64,000 nucleotides of DNA from Paraburkholderia silviterrae (GTDB lineage Bacteria > Pseudomonadota > Gammaproteobacteria > Burkholderiales > Burkholderiaceae). The DNA lies in NCBI RefSeq assembly GCF_004353915.1, contig NZ_SMRP01000017.1:88514-152513 (forward strand). The letters run 5' to 3'. Numbering within the stretch: position 1 is the first letter of the stretch; every line of letters begins with the position of its first letter. A program made the translations under genes and the position numbers. Shown here in pieces: positions 52,965 through 62,118 of this stretch. Under the pieces are notes generated by a model. It ran no database searches. It saw nothing but the letters and a program-made list of their open reading frames with translations, and had not been told where the DNA came from.

Positions 52965-53348
52965 GTGAGCGACGACGAACAAGCCATCCGCGAGGTCGTG
53001 CAAACCTGGACGGCCGCCAGCAAGCGCGGCGACACGGCCACCGTCCTCGGCCTGATGACGGACGACGCAATCTTCATGGTCCCGGAGCAGGAGCCGTTTG
53101 GCAAGGAAGCGTTTGCCGCCGCCTCGAAGGGCATGGAGGGGATGAAGCTCGACGGCACGAGCGAGATCGTGGAATTGAAGGTCCTGGGCGACTGGGCGTT
53201 CATCCGCAATCACATTGATATCAGCGTGACGCCGCCGGGCGGCAGCACGGTGCGCCGCGCGGGCTATACCCTCACGCTGCTGCACAAGGGCACCGATGGG
53301 CAGTGGCGCCTGGCGCGCGATGCCAACCTGCTGAGCGTGCGCAGCTAG
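52965..53348 (+). CDS. SnoaL/DUF4440-like NTF2-fold protein
   Basis: A 127-residue protein. EQAIREVVQTWTAASKRGDT, AIFMVPEQEPFGKEAF and VTPPGGSTVRRAGYTLTLLH, then WRLARDANLLSV, are the standard DUF4440/SgcJ pattern. The start is GTG with GAAGGAG upstream. It is probably a small-ligand-binding or enzyme-accessory protein; no partner is evident. Confidence 0.82.
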   Translation: MSDDEQAIREVVQTWTAASKRGDTATVLGLMTDDAIFMVPEQEPFGKEAFAAASKGMEGMKLDGTSEIVELKVLGDWAFIRNHIDISVTPPGGSTVRRAGYTLTLLHKGTDGQWRLARDANLLSVRS

Positions 53349-53417
53349 GGCCTGCTCACGCCAATAACAGGGCCTGGCACGGTTGAGCGGCCCAATCAGG
53401 CATGGCGCGGCGACGCC

Positions 53418-53600
53418 TCAGGCAGCAGCCAGCACGTCCTGAAGCCGCCCGATGACGCCCGGCCAGCCACGGCCCATGCCCTCGTACGCGCTCTTGCCCA
53501 TCGGCGCATCCAGATCGAATCCCTTGTGCTCCAGCGTCAGGCGCGTGCCCTCGCCCTCCGGGGCGAGGCGCCACGCGATCGTGGTGCATTGCTGTCCAGG
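53418..53600 (-). pseudogene. SRPBCC/AHSA1 family C-terminal remnant
   Basis: The minus strand encodes TTIAWRLAPEGEGTRLTLEH, then KGFDLDAPMGKSAYEGMGRG and WPGVIGRLQDVLAAA with a stop at 53418. This is the terminal third of an activator-of-Hsp90-type START-like protein. Similarity stops near 53600, with no start codon or N-terminal part beyond it. It is a deletion remnant that converges on the DUF4440 gene. Confidence 0.75.
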
Positions 53601-53787
53601 GCTGCCGCAGCGCATCAACCGATCTCACTTTATGCACCGTGTCGTTTGACGGCGACACTCGCTCGTTTTACTCCTATCCTCATAGCAGGCCGTAACGAAT
53701 CGCACGCCGTTTCAGCCTTGCGCAATTCATCGGGACTACCGCGCGACCCTGTCCGTGGTTTCAGCCAGCCTTGCCATGCTGCAATGA

Positions 53788-55203
53788 ATGCAGCAGCAGA
53801 TAATGTCAGACGAAACGCTCGAAACGGACTATCTCGTGGTCGGTGCTGGAGCCGCCGGGATGGCATTTGCCGACGCGTTACTCGCGCATTCCGATGCAAC
53901 GCTGACCATTGTCGATCGCCGCCACGCGCCTGGCGGACACTGGATCGACGCTTATCCCTATGTCCGTCTCCACCAGCCGTCCGCATTTTATGGCGTGAGC
54001 TCGGTGCCGCTCGGGCAGGACGTCCTCGATCCGGCTGGCACGAATGCCGGCTACTACGAACTCGCCGGTGCCGACGAGATTCGCGCCTACTTCGCTCACG
54101 TCATGCGCCACTGCTTTCTGCCGAGCGGACGTGTCCACTACTTCCCCTGCAGTGAGTACCTCGGCGATAACCGTTTCGCCTCGCAGGTCGGGCAAAGGTC
54201 ATGGAAAGTGCGCGTACGTCGCAAGGTTGTGGACACCACCTATCTCGAAGGCACGGTGCCCGCAACGAGCGCCCCGCCTTTCGAAGTCGCAGACGGCGTT
54301 CGTTGCGTGCCCGCAGGTGACATAGCGCGCATCAAGGAGCGGCCGCAGCGTTTCGTCGTCATCGGTGCGGGCAAGACCGCCCTCGACACCTGCGTGTGGC
54401 TGCTCGAACAGAACGTGCCCGCGTCGTCCATCCGCTGGATCAAGCCCCGGGAGGCCTGGTGGCTGAACCGCCGGTTCCAGCAGCCGCTCGCGCAGCTTCC
54501 GGTCTCGTATCGCGGCATGGCGATTCAGCTCGAGGCAATGGCGCAGGCCGCTTCCATCGAAGATCTCTTCGCCCGGCTCGAAGCGGAAAAATTCTTCTTG
54601 CGCGTTGATCCCGGCGTTGCGACCAGCATGTTTCGCGGCGCGGTGATCAGCGAGGCCGAATTGGCGTTGTTGCGCAAGATCCGCGATGTCGTGCGCCTCG
54701 GCCACGTTTGCAGAATCGAGCGCGACGAGATCGTCCTCGACGAGGGGCGCGTGCCCACCAGCGAGGCGACGGTGCATATCCATTGCGCGTCGAGAGGGCT
54801 GATGCGCCGCCCCCTGCGCCCGATCTTCGAGTCGGGCCGCGTGACAGTCCAGCCTTTCCTGTGGGGGTTCGCATGCTACCAGTTCGCCATGCTTGGCGTG
54901 ATCGAGGCCCTCGTGGAGAACGACGAGGAGAAGAACCGCCTCTGTCCGCCGATCGCGTATTGGGATGCCAACGTGGACTATCTGAGCGCTTTCCTCTGTA
55001 CCCTCGCGAACGAGCGCGCCCGCATGGCCTGGCCGGCGCTTGCGGGCTGGGCAAAGGCGACCCGTCTCAACCCGTTCGGCGCCATCGCACAGTATCGCGA
55101 TGTGCCGGATGTTATTGATGCGCGCGAGCGCATCAAGCAACACGCCGCGGCGGCGGTCGGCAATCTTGCGCAGCTCCTCACGGCGAACGCTGCCCCAACG
55201 TAG
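53788..55203 (+). CDS. FAD/NAD(P)-binding oxidoreductase, flavin-monooxygenase-like
   Basis: A 471-residue protein with GAGAAG at 19-24 for FAD and a second Rossmann segment, VVIGAGKTALDTCVWLLE, near 190-207 for NAD(P). Between them, PGGHWIDAYPYVRLHQPSAF resembles the FMO-type stretch. No clear FMO fingerprint (FxGxxxHxxxY) was found, so a reductase or unusual monooxygenase is possible. The start is uncertain: ATGs at 53784, 53788 and 53803 lack a good ribosome site. UPF0182 follows after 36 bases. Confidence 0.75.
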   Translation: MQQQIMSDETLETDYLVVGAGAAGMAFADALLAHSDATLTIVDRRHAPGGHWIDAYPYVRLHQPSAFYGVSSVPLGQDVLDPAGTNAGYYELAGADEIRAYFAHVMRHCFLPSGRVHYFPCSEYLGDNRFASQVGQRSWKVRVRRKVVDTTYLEGTVPATSAPPFEVADGVRCVPAGDIARIKERPQRFVVIGAGKTALDTCVWLLEQNVPASSIRWIKPREAWWLNRRFQQPLAQLPVSYRGMAIQLEAMAQAASIEDLFARLEAEKFFLRVDPGVATSMFRGAVISEAELALLRKIRDVVRLGHVCRIERDEIVLDEGRVPTSEATVHIHCASRGLMRRPLRPIFESGRVTVQPFLWGFACYQFAMLGVIEALVENDEEKNRLCPPIAYWDANVDYLSAFLCTLANERARMAWPALAGWAKATRLNPFGAIAQYRDVPDVIDARERIKQHAAAAVGNLAQLLTANAAPT

Positions 55204-55239
55204 AGGCGCGCGATGCCGCACGCCAGCACAGGAGGGACT

Positions 55240-58002
55240 ATGCGCTCGGGAGTGAAATCCGGCGGGAGCCTGAGACGGTATGCAATCACGGCGATAGCCA
55301 TCGTCGCCGGTCTGATCGTCATCGGCCGCATCACCGGCATCCTGGTCGACTGGCTGTGGTTCTCTTCGGTCGGCTATGGCAGCGTTTTCTGGACGCTCTT
55401 TGCCGCGAAAGCGCTGCTGTTTGCCGCCGTGTTCGCAGTCTCGGCATGCGCGATCGGGCTGTCGGGGATTCTGGCGCATCGTTGCGCGAGAGGCATCGCC
55501 ATCTTGCGAGCGCCGGCAGCCCGTCCGTCCGGTGCGGTGGAATTCACCGGCGATCTGGTCGAACTGGCCGAACTGGTCGCGCCGCGCATTCGCTGGCGCT
55601 TCAGTATTGCCTGCGCCGCGGTCGTCTTTGGGCTCATGATCGCCGCCAGCGAAATCTCGAACTGGGACATTGCGCTTCGCTTCATTTATCAAGTGCCAGT
55701 CGGCGAGCGCGATCCCATCTTCGAGCGGGACATCGGCTTTTATCTCTTCTCGCTGCCCGCGTATCTCGCGCTCAAGAGTTGGCTGCTGTGGCTGATCTTC
55801 TGGAGCGCGATCGTGGCCGGTGCTGTCTACGGATTACGCGGCGACATCGCGCTGGAGCGGCCGCCCCGAACGCTCTCGGCCGCCGCCATCACTCATGGCT
55901 CGGCACTGCTCGGCTTGTTCTTCGCGGTGAAGGCCTGGTCGTGGTGGCTCGAGCGCTTTCTGCTGCTCTATGGCGACAACGGCGTGGTGGTCGGCGCGAG
56001 CTATACCGATGTGCACGTCGAGTTGCCGGTCCTGTGGATGCTGGTGGGCCTGGCGGCGGCGTCATCCGTTGCCCTCTGGATCAACATGCGCCGGCGCAGC
56101 TATCTCCAGCCCGCCGTTCTCGCACTGCTCGTATTCGGTAGTTCGTTTGTGCTCGCGGTGATCTATCCCTCGCTGTTTCAGCGCTTCTATGTCAAGCCGA
56201 GCGAGCTGAGACTGGAAGCACCCTATATCGCGCACACGATCGCGCTCACGCGAGAGGCTTACGGCCTCGCCAAGATCGAGGTCAAGCCGTTCGAGGCCGA
56301 GCAGGGATTGACGCTCGACTCGCTGCAGGCCAATCGGGCGACCATCGACAACATCCGGCTATGGGACGTGCAACCGCTGCTCGATACCTACGCGCAATTG
56401 CAGGAGATCAGGACTTATTACAAATTTCTCTCGGTGGACATCGACCGCTATCAGCTCGACTCCGGATACCGGCAAGTGATGCTCTCGGCGCGCGAACTGG
56501 ACCCGGCGATGCTGCCGCCCAACGCCCAAACCTGGGTGAACCTGCACCTGATCTTCACTCACGGCATTGGCGTCGTGATGTCGCCCGTCACCGAGAAGTC
56601 CACCGAAGGCTTACCCTCCTTCTATCTGCGGGATATTCCGCCGGTCTCCAACGGCGGCCCGGCCATTCGCGAGCCGCGTCTCTATTTCAGCGAAGGCGGC
56701 CAGGATTACGTCATCGTGAACGGCAATGTCGCCGAATTCGACTTTCCCAAAGGCGCCGACAATGCCTACACGACGTATAGCGGGCGCGATGGCGTCGCGA
56801 TCGGCAGTGCAGCGCGACGCACGCTCTTCGCCTGGCAACTCGACGATCCCAACATCCTGCTGAGCGGCTATATCACGAAGCAAAGCCGCGTCCTCCTTCA
56901 CCGCAACATTCAGGACCGCGTGCGTACGATCGCGCCGTTCCTGAGCCTGGACCACGATCCCTATGTCGTCGCAAGCAATGGGCGTCTGTTCTGGATACAA
57001 GACGCCTACACGGTCAGCCGGTGGTTTCCTTACTCCCGGCCGGGTTTCGGCAACGGCGGCAATTACATCCGCAACGCGGTCAAGGTCGTGGTCGACGCAT
57101 ACAACGGCACGGTCGACTTCTACGTCAGCGATCCCGCCGATCCGCTCCTGCGCACCTACGAGCGCACTTTCCCGGGCGTGTTCAAGCCGTTGGACGCGAT
57201 GCCGCCAGCGCTGCGGCAGCATATCCGCTACCCCGAGGATCTGTTCCTGATCCAGGCGCAGCTCTACCGCACATATCACATGGATGTGCCGGAGGTCTTC
57301 TATAACCGCGAGGATCTGTGGCAGTTTCCGCGCGAGCTGGTCGGCATGGATGGCGAGGGCGCCGCCACCACGATGCCACCGTACTACACGATCATGCGGC
57401 TGCCCGGCGACGCGCGCGCCGAGTTCATCCTCATGCTGCCGATGGTGCCGAGCCAGCGCGAGAACATGATTGCCTGGCTCGCGGCGCGTTGCGATTCCCC
57501 AGGGTACGGCAAGCTCGTCGTCTATACGTTTCCCAAGGACAAGCTGGTCTATGGGCCGTTTCAGATCGAAGCGCGCATTCAGCAGAACACCGAGATCTCG
57601 CAGCAGATCTCGCTGTGGAATCAGATGGGCTCACGCGTCATTCGCGGTCATCTTGTGGTCGTGCCGATCGAGAACTCGATCCTTTACGTTTCGCCGCTCT
57701 ATTTGCGCGCGGCATCCGGTCAGCTGCCGGAGTTAAAGCGCGTGATTGCCGCCTATGGCGAGCGCGTGGTGATGGAGGACACCCTCGGTGAAGCCCTGGC
57801 GGCGCTCTTCAAGGAGACCGCGCAGGCTGCACCGCCACCGCGAGGCACCGTGGACGCGCGCGCGCGCGAGGCGCTTGCCCACTATGACCGCGCCATCGAG
57901 CGATTGAAGGCGGGAGACTGGAGCGGCTTCGGCGCGGAACTGGATGCCCTCCGGCCGCTGCTCGAAGCACTCGGTGCCGGCCAGTCCGATGGGCAGAAAT
58001 GA
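55240..58002 (+). CDS. UPF0182 family large membrane protein
   Basis: A 920-residue protein. About seven membrane helices fill the first third (for example AITAIAIVAGLIVIGRITGI). A large exported domain follows with family blocks such as IDNIRLWDVQPLLDTYAQLQ, AQTWVNLHLIFTHGIG and VFYNREDLWQFPRE, then MLPMVPSQRENMIAWLAARC. The end is a charged helical tail. UPF0182 proteins are found in actinobacteria, cyanobacteria and some proteobacteria; function is unknown. The start at 55240 follows AGGAGG. Length is normal for the family. Confidence 0.9.
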   Translation: MRSGVKSGGSLRRYAITAIAIVAGLIVIGRITGILVDWLWFSSVGYGSVFWTLFAAKALLFAAVFAVSACAIGLSGILAHRCARGIAILRAPAARPSGAVEFTGDLVELAELVAPRIRWRFSIACAAVVFGLMIAASEISNWDIALRFIYQVPVGERDPIFERDIGFYLFSLPAYLALKSWLLWLIFWSAIVAGAVYGLRGDIALERPPRTLSAAAITHGSALLGLFFAVKAWSWWLERFLLLYGDNGVVVGASYTDVHVELPVLWMLVGLAAASSVALWINMRRRSYLQPAVLALLVFGSSFVLAVIYPSLFQRFYVKPSELRLEAPYIAHTIALTREAYGLAKIEVKPFEAEQGLTLDSLQANRATIDNIRLWDVQPLLDTYAQLQEIRTYYKFLSVDIDRYQLDSGYRQVMLSARELDPAMLPPNAQTWVNLHLIFTHGIGVVMSPVTEKSTEGLPSFYLRDIPPVSNGGPAIREPRLYFSEGGQDYVIVNGNVAEFDFPKGADNAYTTYSGRDGVAIGSAARRTLFAWQLDDPNILLSGYITKQSRVLLHRNIQDRVRTIAPFLSLDHDPYVVASNGRLFWIQDAYTVSRWFPYSRPGFGNGGNYIRNAVKVVVDAYNGTVDFYVSDPADPLLRTYERTFPGVFKPLDAMPPALRQHIRYPEDLFLIQAQLYRTYHMDVPEVFYNREDLWQFPRELVGMDGEGAATTMPPYYTIMRLPGDARAEFILMLPMVPSQRENMIAWLAARCDSPGYGKLVVYTFPKDKLVYGPFQIEARIQQNTEISQQISLWNQMGSRVIRGHLVVVPIENSILYVSPLYLRAASGQLPELKRVIAAYGERVVMEDTLGEALAALFKETAQAAPPPRGTVDARAREALAHYDRAIERLKAGDWSGFGAELDALRPLLEALGAGQSDGQK

Positions 58003-58797
58003 CCACGGAGAGATTTTAAAGACCGTTTATGCGGCAATGGAGGCGGCCATGCCAGGGATCGGTAAGGAAAAGGTCGTTGAAGTCCTCAACCGGGATTCTG
58101 GAGTCTGAGCTGGCTGGGGTCGTTTGCCATACTCACTATTCATTCCTGGTATTCGGCTTTGGCCGCATCCCCATTGTGGCGTGGCTGCGGCAGCAGGCCG
58201 ACGCATCGCCCGTGCACGCCCAGCAGGCCGGCGAAGTGGACAAGATGCTGCGTCGCCCCGGAGCGACGATAGCGCCGCCGGATCGCGGCGCGGCGCCGAA
58301 ATGGCTCGACACGAAATTCGCCACGAACGCGACATCCAAAGCCGAATACGCGCCTGTGAAGCTGGGCATCTGCTGGGCTCCCGAGGTCCTGGCGAGCCTG
58401 CCGCACGCGCTCGAGAACGTGCTGGAGCCAGTCATCCCAAGCCAGCGCCGCTGCGCTGCTACTTTCACGTCATCGCATGGCTCTGGAATTTGAGCCATTC
58501 GTGGCCAATTGTCGATCGTCCGTGCCAGCGTGCGATAATGCGCAGGCTCGCAGTAGCGCGAAAAAGCTTGACACGCCTTTTGCGTCTTCGCGCCAATCTT
58601 CGTCACTGCCGCCAGCTGTCGCATGGACAGCACCAGGAAGTCTGGAAGGAGTTTGACTTTCGCCAGATCGATGCAGCGCTTACGTGTGGGATGCCAGAAC
58701 AGCGGCATCTCCCCGGCAGTTTTACCGGATCAACGATTGTGTTCAGCAAACGGAAGCGTTTCTGTTGGCACAACCGAACGCTGCACAGGAGCTGGTC
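58003..58797. other. Degenerate intergenic region with a purine permease fragment
   Basis: Nearly 800 bases without an intact gene. It contains the NCS2 fragment at 58360-58430 and, on the minus strand, an open frame (58136-58708) whose product I cannot assign. Base composition varies from GC-rich to mixed, as expected for a patchwork of decayed pieces. Confidence 0.55.
58360..58430 (+). pseudogene. Fragment of an NCS2 purine permease C-terminal region
   Basis: Encodes LGICWAPEVLASLPHALENV then LEP, closely matching QVPEILASVPHALKNVLES of the intact permease. At the DNA level, CCTGGCGAGC, TGCCGCACGCGCTC and GAACGTGCT are shared with 52740-52790. Similarity stops abruptly after CTGGAGCC near 58430. 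Confidence 0.7.
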
Positions 58798-59673
58798 TTG
58801 GAACAACTCGGTCATTTACTCGTCGTCGCTTTATTGCGGGCGCTCTCAATACTTCCCTACCGATGGGTCGCGAGGCTTGGCAGCGGACTCGGCGCGGCGC
58901 TGTACAGGCTTCCTGGCCGTCGCAAACATATAGTCCTTGTCAACCTGCATCTCTGCTTTCCGGAAAAGTCCGCAGGCGAGTGCGATAAGCTTGCGAGGGA
59001 GCACTTCCGGCACGTCGTGCGCAGCTATCTCGAACGAGGCATTCAATGGTTTGGTAGCGCGCGAAGAATAGGCAATATCGTCCAGATCGAAAGCGCGATT
59101 GATCTCGAAGACAAGAATGCGCCGCCCACCATTTTTATGGGCTTTCATTTCGTGGGCATCGAGATCGGGTGCATTCTTTACTCGCTGAAAATGCCCGCCG
59201 CTTCTTTGTACACCCACATGTCGAACACGCGTCTTTGCGACCTGGCCAAGCGGCAGCGCGGCCGATTCGGCGCAGAGATGATCGAACGCTCGACAAGCGC
59301 CAGAAAGATCGTGAGACGCCTTCACGAGGGCAAGCCGGTCATGCTTGCTGCGGACATGGACCACGGTATCGAAAACTCTGTTTTTGTGCCTTTTTTTGAC
59401 GTCCCCGCGTGCACGCTGACTTCTGTTTCGCGGCTTGCGAAAATGGGGCACGCACGCGTTGTGCCGTTCGTCACGGAAGTACTGCCGGATTTCAAAGGGT
59501 ATCGGTTGAACGTTTTTGCACCGCTCAACGATTTCCCATCGGGATCCGACACCGACGATGCGCGTCGCATGAATGCGTTTCTCGAGACCCAGATACTGAA
59601 ATTCCCTGCCCAGTACTATTGGGTGCATCGACGCTTCAAACATCGTCCAGAGGGCATGCCCGCGGTGTATTGA
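58798..59673 (+). CDS. Lipid A biosynthesis acyltransferase-like protein (LpxL/HtrB family)
   Basis: A 291-residue membrane-bound acyltransferase with an N-terminal hydrophobic helix (HLLVVALLRALSILPYRWVA). The active-site HxxxxE is His117-Glu122 (GFHFVGIE), and the later blocks VMLAADMDHGIENSVFVPFF and AQYYWVHRRFKHRPEG match lauroyl/myristoyl transferases. A TTG at 58798 with AGGAG six bases upstream is taken as the start; the longer frame from 58684 runs through decayed DNA. No other LPS gene is near, so this may be an accessory acyltransferase. Base composition is somewhat lower in GC than that of its neighbours. Confidence 0.82.
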   Translation: MEQLGHLLVVALLRALSILPYRWVARLGSGLGAALYRLPGRRKHIVLVNLHLCFPEKSAGECDKLAREHFRHVVRSYLERGIQWFGSARRIGNIVQIESAIDLEDKNAPPTIFMGFHFVGIEIGCILYSLKMPAASLYTHMSNTRLCDLAKRQRGRFGAEMIERSTSARKIVRRLHEGKPVMLAADMDHGIENSVFVPFFDVPACTLTSVSRLAKMGHARVVPFVTEVLPDFKGYRLNVFAPLNDFPSGSDTDDARRMNAFLETQILKFPAQYYWVHRRFKHRPEGMPAVY

Positions 59674-59789
59674 TCGTGCGATGCGCGCCGTACTGTGGGC
59701 GAAGACCTCCTTCGTTGTCCCGAGGGATATCATGGTGCAAGCGCCTTTTGCCTGACGGTTCGAGCAGCGCGATAGCAGAGGGAAGCGCC

Positions 59790-59836
59790 ATGATCCAATC
59801 CGCCGATGTGATCGTCATGGGTTCTGGTCAGGCGAG
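59790..59836 (+). pseudogene. N-terminal stub of an FAD pyridine-nucleotide-disulfide oxidoreductase
   Basis: MIQSADVIVMGSGQA reads as the first FAD-binding strand and turn of a mercuric-reductase-like flavoprotein, then similarity ends after 16 codons. GGAAG precedes the ATG. The break lies next to the end of the IorB gene, which is convergent, so the rest of the gene was probably deleted. Confidence 0.5.
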
Positions 59837-59847
59837 GCGCTCGCGCA

Positions 59848-62118
59848 TCAGGCCGGGCGCAGCGTGTCGCCGAGCGGCAGCGCGCGCAAGGTCGCGCCGG
59901 TAGCGGCGGCAAGCGCATTCGCGACCGCGGGCGCGGCCGGCGGCACCCCGGGTTCGCCGATGCCGGTGGGCGGCTCTTTCGAGGGCACGATATGCACTTC
60001 GACCACCGGCATGCCATTCATGCGCAGCACGGGGTAGTCGTTGAAATTGCCCTGCGTGACGTGTCCCTTGTCGAACGTGATGCCGGCCCGCAGGAACGTG
60101 AGACCGAAGCCGATCCCGCCTTCCACCTGCGCGGCGACGATATCCGGGTTGACCACCGTCCCGCAATCGACCGCGCAGACGATGCGGTCAACCGTGAACG
60201 AGCCGTCCTGCTGCACCGTCACTTCGGCCACCTGCGCAACATAGGTGCCAAACGCGACCTGCAGCGCGATACCCCGGCCGCGCCGCGTGCCTTGCGGCCC
60301 GGCCGCGAGCGGCGTGGACCAGCCCGCCTTTTGCGCCACGAGGTCGAGCACGCCGCGATGCCGCGGCCTGGCCGCGAGCAGCGCGTGACGAAATGCATAG
60401 GGATTCTTACCAGCGGCGCGCGCCGCTTCGTCCATCATGGTTTCGCCGACGAACGCAGCATGGGTGTGGCCGACCGAGCGCAGCCACTGCGTCTGGACCG
60501 GCAGCTTCGGCGCATGCTGCGTGACCCTGAAGTTCGGGATGTCATAGGGAATGTCGGCCGAGCCCTCGACGAGCACGGGATCGACCGAATCCGGCTTCGG
60601 CAACTGCATGAAGCTCTGCCCGACCACATCGTGATTCCACGACACGAGGTTGCCGGCCTTGTCGATGGCGACCCGGACCTTGTGAACCGTGAGCGGGCGG
60701 TAGTAGCCCGCGCGCATATCGTCTTCGCGCATCCACACGAGCTTGATGGGCGCATCGATGCCTTGCGCGTGCGCCGCGCGCACGATGCGGCACGTCTCAC
60801 GCACATAGTCCGAGTGCGGGTTCGCGCGACGGCCGAAGCTGCCGCCGGCATAAAGCTGATGGATGGTGACCTGCTCTGGCTTCAGGCCGAGCTCCTGCGC
60901 GGCCATCGCCTGGTCGCCCGTGTGCCATTGCTCGCCGTTCCAGATCTCGCAGCGGCCGCCCTGCAGACGCACGAGGCAATTGAGCGGCTCCATGGCCGCG
61001 TGAGAAAGATAGGGCTGCTCATAAACCGCTTCAATATACTTGCCGCCATCGGGCGCCGCGCCAAGCACCGTGCCGCGTTGTTCCGCGATTACGCCGGGCT
61101 GGTCGGCAAGCGCGCGAAACTGCTTGTAGATGTCGTCGGAGCTCAGTGCGAATGCATGACTGTCGTCCCACGTGATCTTCAGCGCGTCGCGGCCCTGGCG
61201 AGCCACCCAGGTGTTGTGCGCGAGCACGGCCACGCCGCCTTGCACTTCGCCATCGCCGGGCACCTCGACCACCGCAACCACGCCCTTGATCGCCTTCGCC
61301 TGGCTCGCGTCCACGTGCAGGACCTTGCCGCCCAGGCGCGGAGGATGCGCAATGACGGCCACCAGCATGCCCGGTACCTTGATGTCCTGCGTATAGATCG
61401 CCGAACCGTTCACCTTCTCCGGGATGTCGACGCGGCGGGTCTTGGGACTGCCGATCAGCTTGAACTCGCCGGGCTGCTTGAGCACCACGTTCGTCGGCAC
61501 GCTCTCGCGCGCGGCGGCGGCAACGAACTGGCCATAACCGGCGCGGCGGCCCGAGGCGGCGTGCACGATCGTGCCGTCTTCAACGCGAAGCGTGGCGGCG
61601 TCCACCTGCCACGCCTTCGCGGCGGCGGCCACCAGCATCATGCGCGCCGCCGCCGCGGCCTCGCGCATCTGCTTCCAGGCGCCGGCCATCGCCGTGCTGC
61701 CGCCGGTAGCCTGCAGCGTCCAGCCAAACGAAGCGAACATGGGGTTCGCGTACTTCTTGACGTCGGCCGGCGCGGGCACGACCGTTACCTTGTCGAGCGG
61801 CACGTCGAGCTCGTCGGCGGCCAGCGTGGCCAGCCCCGTGAAGGTGCCCTGGCCCATCTCCAGATACTCGGAGACCACCGTGACCATGCCATGCGCATCC
61901 ACGCGGATGAACGCATTCGGCTCGAACGGCAGTTTCGCGGGGTCGAGCGACGCCGCCACCGCGAGGCCACCGCGGAACCCAACGGCAAGCGTCAGCGCCG
62001 ACATGCCGGCGAGGAACTGGCGCCGCGTGAGCGTCGCGCGCGCTCCATTGCCGGGGATTTGTGCGGTTGATTGAGCCCCGCCCTGTGCCGCGCCTTCGCC
62101 ACGGATCGTGTCACGCAT
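59848..62118 (-). CDS. Molybdenum-cofactor-binding large subunit of an IorB-type aldehyde/isoquinoline oxidoreductase
   Basis: A 756-residue hydroxylase subunit of the xanthine dehydrogenase family. TRRQFLAGMSALTLAVGF at 31-48 is a twin-arginine signal, so the enzyme is exported already folded with its cofactor. Moco-site blocks are YLEMGQGTFTGLATLAADEL, GGSFGRRANPHSDYV and QTQWLRSVGHTHAAFVGETM, and PPTGIGEPGVPPAAPAVANA is near the C-terminus with the catalytic glutamate of GEPGxPP. Its start overlaps the end of the 2Fe-2S gene by 8 bases. The substrate may be an N-heterocycle or an aldehyde. A cytochrome partner is not seen nearby. Confidence 0.92.
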   Translation of the reverse strand: MRDTIRGEGAAQGGAQSTAQIPGNGARATLTRRQFLAGMSALTLAVGFRGGLAVAASLDPAKLPFEPNAFIRVDAHGMVTVVSEYLEMGQGTFTGLATLAADELDVPLDKVTVVPAPADVKKYANPMFASFGWTLQATGGSTAMAGAWKQMREAAAAARMMLVAAAAKAWQVDAATLRVEDGTIVHAASGRRAGYGQFVAAAARESVPTNVVLKQPGEFKLIGSPKTRRVDIPEKVNGSAIYTQDIKVPGMLVAVIAHPPRLGGKVLHVDASQAKAIKGVVAVVEVPGDGEVQGGVAVLAHNTWVARQGRDALKITWDDSHAFALSSDDIYKQFRALADQPGVIAEQRGTVLGAAPDGGKYIEAVYEQPYLSHAAMEPLNCLVRLQGGRCEIWNGEQWHTGDQAMAAQELGLKPEQVTIHQLYAGGSFGRRANPHSDYVRETCRIVRAAHAQGIDAPIKLVWMREDDMRAGYYRPLTVHKVRVAIDKAGNLVSWNHDVVGQSFMQLPKPDSVDPVLVEGSADIPYDIPNFRVTQHAPKLPVQTQWLRSVGHTHAAFVGETMMDEAARAAGKNPYAFRHALLAARPRHRGVLDLVAQKAGWSTPLAAGPQGTRRGRGIALQVAFGTYVAQVAEVTVQQDGSFTVDRIVCAVDCGTVVNPDIVAAQVEGGIGFGLTFLRAGITFDKGHVTQGNFNDYPVLRMNGMPVVEVHIVPSKEPPTGIGEPGVPPAAPAVANALAAATGATLRALPLGDTLRPA

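Noticed and set aside
58136..58708. A 190-codon minus-strand frame in the degenerate region, considered as a transposase remnant
   Set aside because: Part of it looks protein-like, but no transposase motif or terminal repeats were recognised, so no function is claimed.
59992..62070. A 692-codon plus-strand open frame opposite the molybdenum hydroxylase gene
   Set aside because: It is a GC-driven antisense shadow: composition is Arg/His/Ala-rich without any domain, and the minus strand has clear Moco motifs.
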